A DNA stretch of 21,205 bases from a virus. A program made the translations under genes and the position numbers. The stretch covers positions 1 to 21,205 of IMG/VR virus record IMGVR_UViG_3300024306_000095. One strand, 5' to 3'. Below, in pieces: positions 8,293-14,422 of the stretch; the stretch's first letter is position 1, and every line of letters starts with the position of its first letter. The notes under the pieces are model-generated. The model saw nothing but the letters and a program-made list of their open reading frames with translations, did no database searches and had not been told where the DNA came from.

Positions 8293-8577
8293 TTATTTTA
8301 CCTCTTCACCGGTGGTAAGTTTATAAACTGCGAAGTCTGAAGTTTTAAAAAGTTTGTTTAATTTCTTTGCTAGGTTATATGCGTGACCAGGATTTGAAAA
8401 TGATACTTTTTTATATTTAGGTCCTGGATAACTAGCAACCAAACTTCCGCTCTTTAAATTAAAAGGCTGGCCTTTATAGAATACAGCCCAGATGGCTTCA
8501 CTATCAAGTATTTGTTCAATTTTGAACGTTTCCTTGTTAGCGTATTCTAATAAGACAGTCGGTTTTGGTCTACTCAT
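8293..8577 (-). CDS. Basic phage protein of unknown function (94 aa)
   Basis: The ATG at 8577 follows a 43-base gap with a late-type octamer and a hairpin whose loop carries AGGA, the only ribosome-site-like sequence nearby. The protein is rich in Lys and Pro. Two segments stand out: YPGPKYKKVSFSNPGHAYNLA at about 49-69 and a Lys-rich helix (AKKLNKLF) before a short C-terminal strand. It resembles a small family of T4-like marine phages. It may be the first gene of a late transcription unit. No function can be assigned. Confidence 0.78.
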   Translation of the reverse strand: MSRPKPTVLLEYANKETFKIEQILDSEAIWAVFYKGQPFNLKSGSLVASYPGPKYKKVSFSNPGHAYNLAKKLNKLFKTSDFAVYKLTTGEEVK

Positions 8578-8578
8578 A

Positions 8579-8609
8579 ATATACGTGTTTCCTAATTAAC
8601 CACGTATAT
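8579..8609 (-). promoter_or_regulatory. Leader hairpin with ribosome-site-like AGGA in the loop
   Basis: The arm ATATACGTG (8579-8587) pairs perfectly with CACGTATAT (8601-8609), leaving a 13-base loop. Read on the minus strand the loop contains AGGAAA. The stem ends one base before the ATG at 8577. When unfolded, AGGA lies about 12 bases from the start codon, too far for best use; folding would change its access. The stem also overlaps the first base of the late-type octamer. Confidence 0.4.
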
Positions 8610-8616
8610 ATTTATG
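8609..8616 (-). promoter_or_regulatory. Late-type promoter octamer CATAAATA
   Basis: CATAAATA on the minus strand differs by one base from the T4 late box TATAAATA. It lies in the only sizeable gap of this part of the series. Transcription would begin near 8603, giving a leader of about 25 bases for the 94-residue gene. It marks a plausible boundary between the enzyme genes to the right and the small, possibly late genes to the left. Confidence 0.4.
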
Positions 8617-8620
8617 CCTT

Positions 8621-8869
8621 TTAAAATGTTCCACCATCAAACTTAACATCAATTTGGGTAGATGCTTGTTTGATTTCAGATAATAATTGGTGTATTTCAG
8701 TAACAGTTTTACCTAACTTTGATGTTAGGACGGCTAACTCAGAAGTAAGATCGCGAGCTTCTTGTATGGTAATTCTTATTTCTTTTTGCTGGCTTTTTTC
8801 AGCTATGGAAATTCGTTGAATTAACTTTTCAATAGTTGGTAGTGTAGTAGGAAGATTATTTTGAGACAT
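8621..8869 (-). CDS. Small helical phage protein (82 aa)
   Basis: The ATG at 8869 lies inside the end of the upstream gene (14-base overlap). Apart from a short N-terminal Pro/Thr segment and a C-terminal DVKFDGGTF, the sequence has the heptad-like pattern of a coiled coil (about residues 13-72: IEKLIQRI, IRITIQEA, TVTEIHQLLSEI). It is probably an oligomeric or adaptor protein. No family is recognised with confidence, although small proteins of this make-up occur in T4-like cyanophages. Confidence 0.75.
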   Translation of the reverse strand: MSQNNLPTTLPTIEKLIQRISIAEKSQQKEIRITIQEARDLTSELAVLTSKLGKTVTEIHQLLSEIKQASTQIDVKFDGGTF

Positions 8870-9332
8870 TAGACAACACCTGTTTCATTTCAATCTCAGT
8901 TTTAAAAGGTCCTTTAAAAGGATAACGTTCAAGAGTAATTTTTTTAGGACAAAAACTCTTAACCCATCCTTTATCAAATTTAATAGTGTAATATCCTGCA
9001 CAATACAAACTTTTACTATCTCCACTCTTTGTAAATAGCGGAAGTTTTTTTCGAATATCAAACATAGCATTATGCGGTTCTGTACTTGTAGGATAACCGT
9101 GAACCTCATTAGGCAAGGCGTTGTGAGATTCTTTAACAATTTTAACTGTAAAGAATGTCTTACCAAATTCTTTTGTTAGACTTTCTTTTGTTTCGTAAAT
9201 CTTTATTCCGGATTCGTTACTCATTACATATCGATCGTCTTCGTTTTTTCTCAACGTCGCGACCTTTTCTCCGTCTTGTTCTACGATCCAAAATTTATCT
9301 GCAATGATGGCTTTAGCGTGTAACTCTGTCAT
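8856..9332 (-). CDS. Conserved-type phage protein, unknown function (158 aa)
   Basis: The ATG at 9332 is chosen because GGAGG lies seven bases upstream; an upstream ATG at 9362 that overlaps the RNase H stop (ATGA) would add ten residues. The N-terminal half is beta-rich (AIIADKFWIVEQDGEKVATL), followed by a central EVHGYPTSTEPHNAMFD segment. The C-terminal third (LYCAGYYTIKFDKGWVKSFCPKKITLERYPFKGPF) is rich in aromatic and basic residues. That pattern looks strongly constrained, like a nucleic-acid-binding or assembly protein, but the function is unknown. It follows the RNase H gene directly. Confidence 0.82.
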   Translation of the reverse strand: MTELHAKAIIADKFWIVEQDGEKVATLRKNEDDRYVMSNESGIKIYETKESLTKEFGKTFFTVKIVKESHNALPNEVHGYPTSTEPHNAMFDIRKKLPLFTKSGDSKSLYCAGYYTIKFDKGWVKSFCPKKITLERYPFKGPFKTEIEMKQVLSNVSK

Positions 9333-9358
9333 AATTTCCTCCGTCAAACTATTTGTTA

Positions 9359-10369
9359 TCATAGGGACATTGTTTCTCTTTGATTACTACTGTATTTGGC
9401 ATTTAATGGTTCTGCGTAAGACTGAGCCTGTTCTGAAATCTTTTTTAGATCCCAAGTATTACAGAATTTCATTAATCTAATACCGACTTGTGTAACATCC
9501 TTATTTGCAGAGACGGCCTCTGCAATAGTTGTGGCAATAATTTCTTTAATATGGTCTGGTTGATGAGATAAGTCGATCAATCTGCGATTACGCTCGTAAT
9601 CTTCTAATACACGATGCTCTACACCTTCGTGGTCAGTCCATCTCTGAAGCATGAGATTGTTCCACGCAAATCCTTTGCTTTTACGATCTTCGAACGCTTC
9701 TGTAAGACCCACTTTGTTTTTTGTGCCTTTAGTACGCACACCTGGATACGCTGAGAAGACATTATCACTGGTATCACCACGCATACATTTTTCAAACAAG
9801 AGCCATTCTGGGTTGGGCGCCGCTTTTGGTTCTTTAGTTTTTTTGTCAATAATTGATTTGCCTTTGTCATCAAAGAATCCTTCGTGTGTAATAGTTGTTT
9901 CCATTACACCGTTATATTGTTTCACATTGGGCGCAATTAACTGTGCAAAATCACTGTCTGTTGAAATGATCACGTGTTGATCCTGCGGATGACTTTGGAT
10001 CCAGCCTGCAATAAGATCATCTGCTTCTAGTTGCGGATGTTGCATAACTGTGCAGTTAGTCTTATCTTTGATAAACTCTTTAAAGGTATCAAATGCTTCC
10101 CAAAACAGTTTATCTTCTTCTTGCTCACGTTCGTTCAAGGCAGCACGGGTTTCTTGACGATTACGCTTATACGGAGCATAATAGTCTTTTCGCCAGCTGC
10201 GACCTTCTAAACAGAAGATAACGTGATGACCTTGGAATTGTTGCCACGCTTTACGGATTGAATTTAAAGTAATATGAAAAGCCATACCGAGTTTAATATC
10301 AGCATCGCCGTTGATTACGTGTCGTGCGCGAAAAAAAGTATTCGCAGTATCAACTAAAATATAAGCCAT
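9359..10369 (-). CDS. rnh: T4 RNase H-like 5'-3' exonuclease (FEN1/flap nuclease family)
   Basis: This 336-residue protein matches the T4 RNase H/FEN family, which removes RNA primers and flaps during lagging-strand replication. Metal-binding acidic residues can be placed: D7 in LVDTAN, E115/D117/D118 in LEADDLI, D138/D140 in STDSDFAQLI, and D199/D202 in RGDTSDNV. The segment around WRKDYYAPYKRNR (59-71) matches the helical-arch region. At the expected second Asp (D71 in T4) there is Glu55 (FCLEG), a conservative change. It is slightly longer than T4 RNase H (305). It starts in a TAATG overlap with the upstream gene. No helix-hairpin-helix was examined in detail. Confidence 0.88.
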   Translation of the reverse strand: MAYILVDTANTFFRARHVINGDADIKLGMAFHITLNSIRKAWQQFQGHHVIFCLEGRSWRKDYYAPYKRNRQETRAALNEREQEEDKLFWEAFDTFKEFIKDKTNCTVMQHPQLEADDLIAGWIQSHPQDQHVIISTDSDFAQLIAPNVKQYNGVMETTITHEGFFDDKGKSIIDKKTKEPKAAPNPEWLLFEKCMRGDTSDNVFSAYPGVRTKGTKNKVGLTEAFEDRKSKGFAWNNLMLQRWTDHEGVEHRVLEDYERNRRLIDLSHQPDHIKEIIATTIAEAVSANKDVTQVGIRLMKFCNTWDLKKISEQAQSYAEPLNAKYSSNQRETMSL

Positions 10370-10806
10370 TAATTGTTCTTCTTTACGCTCTGTATGTCTA
10401 TAACACCTGTATTAACAGGACCGCCGTAGTCGCCATCGACAACCACGTTTGCACAAAGTTCACGGAACCAACGATCTACGATTTCCTCGTCATTATCGCC
10501 ATCGGCACCATATCCTTCTTGCTTTAATTTTAACACAAAATGCTCGTTCCAGTCAAGCTCAAAAAAACCGTTGCGAATGTTATCTTGGTTAACGTGTGTA
10601 TTTAGTACCCCCACCCACGGTTCTTTTTTACGATTAGCACGTTCTTTTGGACTCAGTTTAGCCAATTCTTCAGCTTCCTTGGCCTTTTCTGCAGCCTCTG
10701 CAGCCTTTTCGGCAATTTCTTTAGATGCTTCAGCAGCCTTTACAGCAGCCTCTGCTTCTGCTTTGATTTTATCAATACCTAGTAATTTTTCAATAAATTT
10801 GTTCAT
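10369..10806 (-). CDS. Ala-rich coiled-coil phage protein (145 aa)
   Basis: TAATG junctions join it to both neighbours. Residues about 13-50 form an unusually regular Ala/Glu/Lys coiled coil (AEAAVKAAEASKEIAEKAAE). A conserved-looking globular tail follows, with PWVGVLNTHVNQDNIRNG and FELDWNEHF, then an acidic GADGDNDEEIVDRWFREL. Proteins with this layout are typical of T4-like marine phages, but their function is not known. A structural or scaffolding part joined to a small domain is plausible. Its place directly before RNase H suggests joint expression with replication genes. Confidence 0.82.
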   Translation of the reverse strand: MNKFIEKLLGIDKIKAEAEAAVKAAEASKEIAEKAAEAAEKAKEAEELAKLSPKERANRKKEPWVGVLNTHVNQDNIRNGFFELDWNEHFVLKLKQEGYGADGDNDEEIVDRWFRELCANVVVDGDYGGPVNTGVIDIQSVKKNN

Positions 10807-10979
10807 TAATTTTTACCCCATTGCACCTTAAGCCAAATTCTTTCCATTATATAATGTACCGCTGTTAGAATAATATGAATAAGAACAGCATCGCTTAACC
10901 CTGTCCAAATTGCAGTAATCAATAACGCAATAATTCTATAACTTACTGTCCGTACTACTGTTCTTGTTTTGGTCTCCAT
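10806..10979 (-). CDS. DUF2061 small membrane protein (57 aa)
   Basis: The start at 10979 shares one base with the queE stop (TGATG); a longer reading from 10991 would overlap queE more. The N-terminal TRTVVRTVSYRI and the C-terminal HYIMERIWLKVQWG match the DUF2061 pattern, with two hydrophobic segments (about 13-28 and 32-46) between them. It is an inner-membrane protein of unknown function that recurs in marine phages and bacteria. No link with queuosine synthesis is known to me; sharing the operon may only reflect compact packing. Confidence 0.82.
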   Translation of the reverse strand: METKTRTVVRTVSYRIIALLITAIWTGLSDAVLIHIILTAVHYIMERIWLKVQWGKN

Positions 10980-11839
10980 CAGGTTCCCCACTCGTTCTTG
11001 AAGAGAGGCACTTGTAGTCGATCACTGTACCGCCATCCTTTTCGCATTGCCATTTCTGCCACGTTACGATTGTTAAGGGTATACACGCTGTCAACTCCAC
11101 CAACAGGCATAATATAAACAGGGCCCGTAAAACCTGCCTCGCGATATTCCTTAACAGCTCGTTCTGCATCTTTCAAATCCTCCTCAGAGGCTACTACAAA
11201 TTTTAAGTATACATAACCCCAGTTTTGATAATCACAAACTATTTCTGGACGAATAGCATCTTCCCACTTTTCTCCAGAGCAAGGTAATTTAGCACTAACA
11301 CTAAATGTAATTTCTTTGTTGTAATCTGGATGAGGCATTGTCCATTCTAACAAATAATCTTTAAAACTTTCTGACAGTTCTTGGGTGCCGTTTGTTTCAA
11401 AGGTAATTTCTTTTAGACCTGTCATCTTGGGATGACGCAACAAGTCTGGATAGGCACGTTGCCAACCTAGCAAAGGTTCACCACCTGTGATAACTAGGTG
11501 TTCGTCCTGCCATTCGTTGTGTGGAAGAATTTCCATAATGCGTTCAGCAATAGCATCGCTAGTTAGCATTGGACTTAGGTCTTTAAACTCTGGATGCCAA
11601 CTAGCATAGCTATCACAACCTGTAGATACCAACGGCAATGCTTCGTATTTTTCGTAAGGAGATCTCTTGTGTTGAATAACAATATCATCTGCCTCTGTGC
11701 TTAGTTCACCTCTAGGCATACCAAACCCGGCACACTTGAAGTTGCAACCAAATATACGTAAGAAAACAGAAGGCACACCCATATAGCGGCCTTCACCTTG
11801 AATGCTGTAAAACAGCTCTGCGATTTTAATTTTACTCAT
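10979..11839 (-). CDS. queE: QueE, 7-carboxy-7-deazaguanine synthase (radical SAM)
   Basis: QueE converts 6-carboxytetrahydropterin to 7-carboxy-7-deazaguanine, the third step of preQ0 synthesis. The 286-residue protein opens with the family hallmark ELFYSIQGEG and has GGEP (ITGGEPLLGW). The cluster-binding site is unusual. C32 and C36 occur in GCNFKC, but the residue expected as third Cys is Phe39. The nearest candidate is C75 in STGCDSYASW, which aligns with the CDT of ordinary QueE and would give CX3CX38C through an inserted loop. It overlaps the AbrB-like gene by 8 bases, and a strong promoter ends at its start codon. With FolE and QueD it implies phage-encoded 7-deazaguanine production. 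Confidence 0.86.
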   Translation of the reverse strand: MSKIKIAELFYSIQGEGRYMGVPSVFLRIFGCNFKCAGFGMPRGELSTEADDIVIQHKRSPYEKYEALPLVSTGCDSYASWHPEFKDLSPMLTSDAIAERIMEILPHNEWQDEHLVITGGEPLLGWQRAYPDLLRHPKMTGLKEITFETNGTQELSESFKDYLLEWTMPHPDYNKEITFSVSAKLPCSGEKWEDAIRPEIVCDYQNWGYVYLKFVVASEEDLKDAERAVKEYREAGFTGPVYIMPVGGVDSVYTLNNRNVAEMAMRKGWRYSDRLQVPLFKNEWGT

Positions 11840-12050
11840 TGTTTATTATACCTTTTTTTACAAAATTTGTCAAGTCTTCTTTGATCAAACTCCAAGTGCC
11901 ATCTTCGTTATCGATCCAAATTAAATTATCGCCTTCTTTCCAACCTGCTTCTTTTAATAGGTCTGGAGGAAATGGTAATATACAATCTCCTGTTTCAGGA
12001 TCTTCTTCAACATTAAGGGTCCAACTTTTAGATTCTATTTTTTTCGTCAT
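11832..12050 (-). CDS. AbrB/MazE-like small DNA-binding protein (72 aa)
   Basis: The segment from about 24 to 58 (ILPFPPDLLKEAGWKEGDNLIW, then an acidic turn and GTWSLIKED) has the pattern of the swapped-hairpin AbrB fold: beta strand, PxxLL helix, GWKEGD turn, strand, DG turn, strand. Such proteins bind DNA as dimers and act as regulators or antitoxins. No toxin gene is adjacent, so a phage regulator is more likely. It overlaps the upstream membrane-protein gene by 23 bases and carries the queE promoter in its 3' end. The assignment rests on pattern only. Confidence 0.7.
   Translation of the reverse strand: MTKKIESKSWTLNVEEDPETGDCILPFPPDLLKEAGWKEGDNLIWIDNEDGTWSLIKEDLTNFVKKGIINNE
11845..11873 (-). 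promoter_or_regulatory. Consensus sigma70-type promoter at queE
   Basis: On the minus strand a perfect TTGACA (11868-11873) and a perfect TATAAT (11845-11850) are separated by 17 bases. Start of transcription is expected at about 11838-11840, on the queE start codon, so the transcript would be leaderless for queE or serve the genes beyond. The promoter lies within the 3' end of the AbrB-like gene. It probably uses host RNA polymerase early in infection. Confidence 0.75.
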
Positions 12051-12231
12051 TTTCTTTCTTCCAATGCTCGTAGTGTAATTTTCTACACTCTTCTTTAACT
12101 TTATTGGGAATATCCGGATGCCATTCTGCCATTCCGCAATCGTATATTCTTGTTTGAGGTTGCTTAGAACCTACTAAAATTAAAATAAAAAATATAGCAA
12201 AAATTGAAACTACAACAAGAATGTTTTTCAT
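12028..12231 (-). CDS. Small membrane-anchored phage protein (67 aa)
   Basis: Residues 3-21 form a hydrophobic helix (ILVVVSIFAIFFILILV), either a membrane anchor or an uncleaved signal. It is followed by a short soluble tail with DCGMAEWHPDIP and EECRKLHYEHW, where the two Cys could form a disulphide. The rest is charged. It begins in an ATGA overlap with the 66-residue gene. Similar one-span proteins are common in cyanophages, and the function is unknown. Confidence 0.78.
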   Translation of the reverse strand: MKNILVVVSIFAIFFILILVGSKQPQTRIYDCGMAEWHPDIPNKVKEECRKLHYEHWKKENDEKNRI

Positions 12232-12428
12232 ATGTATTCACTTACTAGTATCTTGCACATAAGTCCATCGTGTTCATTATGAAAATGAAATTTCATACAT
12301 TCTGTACTAACTTCAGTTCTATATCTATCTCCTGGCAATCCAAATTTTTCTACAATAGTTGCAGTTACATTATTCCAAAATGGCATATTATTTGTTTTTT
12401 CGTTCCACGGAACATTAATGGTTACCAT
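12228..12428 (-). CDS. Small phage protein of unknown function (66 aa)
   Basis: The ATG at 12428 overlaps the HIT gene stop by 7 bases. The sequence has a Trp/Asn-rich N-terminus (VPWNEKTNNMPFWNN), a GLPGDRYRTEV segment and a beta-type end with FHFHNEHDGLMCKIL. The two histidine groups could bind metal, but this is not a recognised motif. It joins its downstream neighbour by ATGA. No family is recognised; its position in an unbroken coupled series supports it as a real gene. Confidence 0.7.
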   Translation of the reverse strand: MVTINVPWNEKTNNMPFWNNVTATIVEKFGLPGDRYRTEVSTECMKFHFHNEHDGLMCKILVSEYI

Positions 12429-12814
12429 TTACGATAGTTTCCTTTTTCTGGAATAACGTGACGAACACCTCCTGTGGGGTCTTCCATATCACCTTTACGT
12501 CTTGGAATAAGATGAACGTGTGGCCAAGGAACTGTTTGTCCAGCAGCTGGGCCGTAATTCATACCTATGTTAAATCCGTCCCATTCGCCTTGTTGTACTC
12601 TCTTAATACCGTCTCTAACTGCATCTTCAAAACAATCCATTAGAACAGCAACGGTATTATATTTAGGTACAAATAAAAGATGACCCTCTGTTACCGGATA
12701 GATATCACGAAATACTTTTACGTGATAATCTTCTTCTATAAGTTCTGTCCACGGCGCTTTAGAATCTTCGATAAAACTAGGCTCGGCGGGAAATATTTTG
12801 TTTATATCGGTCAT
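12422..12814 (-). CDS. HIT-family (histidine triad) protein
   Basis: HIT proteins hydrolyse nucleotide phosphoramidates, dinucleoside polyphosphates or nucleotidyl adducts. The 130-residue length suits the family. GHLLFVP (44-50) matches the conserved region before the active site, and NYGPAAGQTV precedes the triad. The triad reads W97-P-H99-V-H101 instead of H-x-H-x-H, so the nucleophile position (H99) and the last His are kept but the first is Trp. The C-terminal end has GGVRHVIP, also seen in HIT proteins. It overlaps its upstream neighbour as ATGA and has its own promoter candidate 24 bases before the start, with an AAAGGAA ribosome site. Confidence 0.87.
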   Translation of the reverse strand: MTDINKIFPAEPSFIEDSKAPWTELIEEDYHVKVFRDIYPVTEGHLLFVPKYNTVAVLMDCFEDAVRDGIKRVQQGEWDGFNIGMNYGPAAGQTVPWPHVHLIPRRKGDMEDPTGGVRHVIPEKGNYRKW

Positions 12815-13401
12815 TTTTCTATAAGTTCCTTTATTATATTATATACAATTTTATTACCGTTGTCAGTATAATGATTTGTGTAACCTCTTTCTTTGCTCCA
12901 AAGAGTTGAAAAATCTGTATGATATTTTTCTATGGCTAATTCGGCAGCAATCTCTAAATGCGAAATACTAATATATTTTGTTTTTATTAAATTGTTTATT
13001 TTGTCTCGAATTAAATTATAGATATCAATTTGATATTCGTCGTCGTAGTGATATCTAAAAAATAGTTTAGCTGACAATAGATTAAAGTTAAAAGGATTAA
13101 AATGATTTTCGATATCGTGATATATTAAGTCACAATTTTTTCTAAATCCTGATTTTTGTATAGGATGATTTTTTGTATGAACCCTGCTAGGACTTGTATG
13201 ACTGACTATCACAACATCAAATGATGTCGTGTTTACACTTTCTATTTGTTTTAGAATTTTGTATTCGCTTATTCCAGGTTCTGATAAATTAGTAACATCG
13301 TAATCTTTAGCCAACAGATTAACCCAGCCTGTGTTTGAATCAGGCCAAACTGCTGAAAAACTATCTCCAGCAATTAATATTTTTTTAAACTGGTTAACCA
13401 T
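12811..13401 (-). CDS. SGNH-hydrolase-like protein (196 aa)
   Basis: Block I of the SGNH fold is clear near the N-terminus: ILIAGDSFS at 9-16 with Ser14 as the likely nucleophile. A Gly-containing stretch (EPGISEY) and an Asn-rich region follow. The C-terminal YTNHYTDNGNKIVYNII with H177 resembles block V, which supplies the catalytic His. No signal peptide is present, so it would act inside the cell or on the virion. Substrates of this fold include acyl groups on sugars and lipids. It overlaps the previous SGNH-like gene by 28 bases, and the pair may derive from a duplication although the two are strongly diverged. Confidence 0.78.
   Translation of the reverse strand: MVNQFKKILIAGDSFSAVWPDSNTGWVNLLAKDYDVTNLSEPGISEYKILKQIESVNTTSFDVVIVSHTSPSRVHTKNHPIQKSGFRKNCDLIYHDIENHFNPFNFNLLSAKLFFRYHYDDEYQIDIYNLIRDKINNLIKTKYISISHLEIAAELAIEKYHTDFSTLWSKERGYTNHYTDNGNKIVYNIIKELIEK
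12838..12866 (-). promoter_or_regulatory. Sigma70-type promoter before the HIT gene
   Basis: On the minus strand CTGACA (12861-12866, one change from consensus) and TATAAT (12838-12843) are 17 bases apart. Transcription would start near 12831, leaving a 16-base leader with AAAGGAA before the ATG at 12814. A second TATAAT at 12833-12838 has a 22-base spacer and is less likely to be used. The promoter is inside the 3' end of the SGNH-like gene. Confidence 0.55.
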
Positions 13402-14201
13402 GGAATATAATGTTTGGCAACTAATTCGTGATAGCTAGTATTGTAGTGTTCTTTATCTTCAATAAGAAAATTTTCGTGATTAAACCCTAATTGCTTTGTA
13501 AATGATTGAACTGTTTTAGAAGCAATTCTAGTATTTTTAAGTTTTCCGTAATAGTCAAACTGCGTTGGAAATTTTAATCTATCTGTAAAATTAAACAGAT
13601 GTAAAGGCACTCCGTGGTCTGCGCAGATATTATCCCAGGTGTAAACACAATTTAAAAATTCTCTTTTTTCTACATAGGTATTAAGTTCGAAAAACAATTT
13701 AACCTGCATATATGTATGTTTTCGAAGATCCGGAACAATTAATCCATCAGTAGCACTAAATTCAACACCCGGATAATTTCCGTAATCGTCGTAAGTTGAC
13801 TTGTTTAATAGCTGCATTGATTTTTCTCTAACAATTGCATCCATATATCTATGAATATTTTCATCGTCTGAATCGCACTTGAAAGTGAAATAATCAGATG
13901 GAATACAATCTTCTTTAGAAATATCGTCGTATGCTATAATGAATCTATTAAATGATGCTAGACAAATAAAGACCTCATCAATGTCATCGTACAAATTAAA
14001 CATCGATATAAGCCAATCGGTATATAATCTGTTTGATGCACCAGACATAGCATAAACAATGACTGGCTTATTGTTTAATTTACTGTAAATTTCTGCATAG
14101 TTGTTATCGTTCCATTGACTAAAACTGCCTACGCCTTTACTGTTCAAAACTGAAGTGTAGCCCATTGTGTGACTATCTCCAATGAATAAAGTTCTACCCA
14201 T
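13374..14201 (-). CDS. SGNH-hydrolase-like protein (275 aa)
   Basis: The ATG at 14201 shares its A with the previous stop (TGATG); a TTG one codon earlier is not needed. Block I is FIGDSHTMG at about 6-14 with Ser10. YAMSGASNRL further on suits block II. In the C-terminal region HYNTSYHELVAKH could supply the catalytic His. The protein is larger than its 196-residue neighbour and rich in Tyr and Asp. Such proteins recur in marine T4-like phages without assigned roles; deacylation of a surface or virion glycan is a reasonable guess. No signal sequence is visible. Confidence 0.76.
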   Translation of the reverse strand: MGRTLFIGDSHTMGYTSVLNSKGVGSFSQWNDNNYAEIYSKLNNKPVIVYAMSGASNRLYTDWLISMFNLYDDIDEVFICLASFNRFIIAYDDISKEDCIPSDYFTFKCDSDDENIHRYMDAIVREKSMQLLNKSTYDDYGNYPGVEFSATDGLIVPDLRKHTYMQVKLFFELNTYVEKREFLNCVYTWDNICADHGVPLHLFNFTDRLKFPTQFDYYGKLKNTRIASKTVQSFTKQLGFNHENFLIEDKEHYNTSYHELVAKHYIPWLTSLKKY

Positions 14202-14422
14202 CAATATCCCTTATTTTCTTTTGGTAGAGAATCTTCGCGAATAACAAATTCTCTCCCACCTAGGCTACCAACAAACGCTCTAGTATTCTCTTTATATACC
14301 ATTTTAATTTTTAAAGTTTGAAAAGCAACTTCTAAAAATGCTTTAGGTTTGTAACCTAAAACGTGCATATCAAAATCTTTACCTGCATCTGTGCAATGTA
14401 CCTTAACCTGTGCGTCGATCAT
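14201..14422 (-). CDS. Small phage protein of unknown function (73 aa)
   Basis: The ATG at 14422 overlaps the phosphoribosyltransferase stop as ATGA; a reading from 14458 would run deep into that gene. The sequence has alternating strands (AQVKVHC, FDMHVLGY) and a central basic helix-like segment (FLEVAFQTLKIKMVY), then GSLGGREFVIRED. It may be a small alpha/beta domain. No motif is recognised. It is coupled on both sides to genes of unrelated type, so context gives little help. Confidence 0.72.
   Translation of the reverse strand: MIDAQVKVHCTDAGKDFDMHVLGYKPKAFLEVAFQTLKIKMVYKENTRAFVGSLGGREFVIREDSLPKENKGY

Noticed and set aside
9651-9980. 109-residue plus-strand frame opposite RNase H
   Set aside because: It is antisense to a clearly recognised enzyme, has no ribosome site and no family pattern.
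10571-10831. 86-residue Ala/Ser-rich plus-strand frame
   Set aside because: It is the reverse reading of the Ala-rich coiled coil and has no supporting signal.
10936-11169. 77-residue minus-strand frame with a lipoprotein-like hydrophobic start
   Set aside because: It lies almost wholly inside queE in another frame, and the stretch after the queE stop belongs to the DUF2061 gene. The hydrophobic run is a shadow.
11832-12231. Toxin-antitoxin pair around the AbrB/MazE-like gene
   Set aside because: The neighbours are a membrane-anchored small protein and queE; neither has a toxin pattern.
12838-12871. Plus-strand TATAAT near 12866
   Set aside because: No matching -35 box at a fitting distance, and no plus-strand gene follows.
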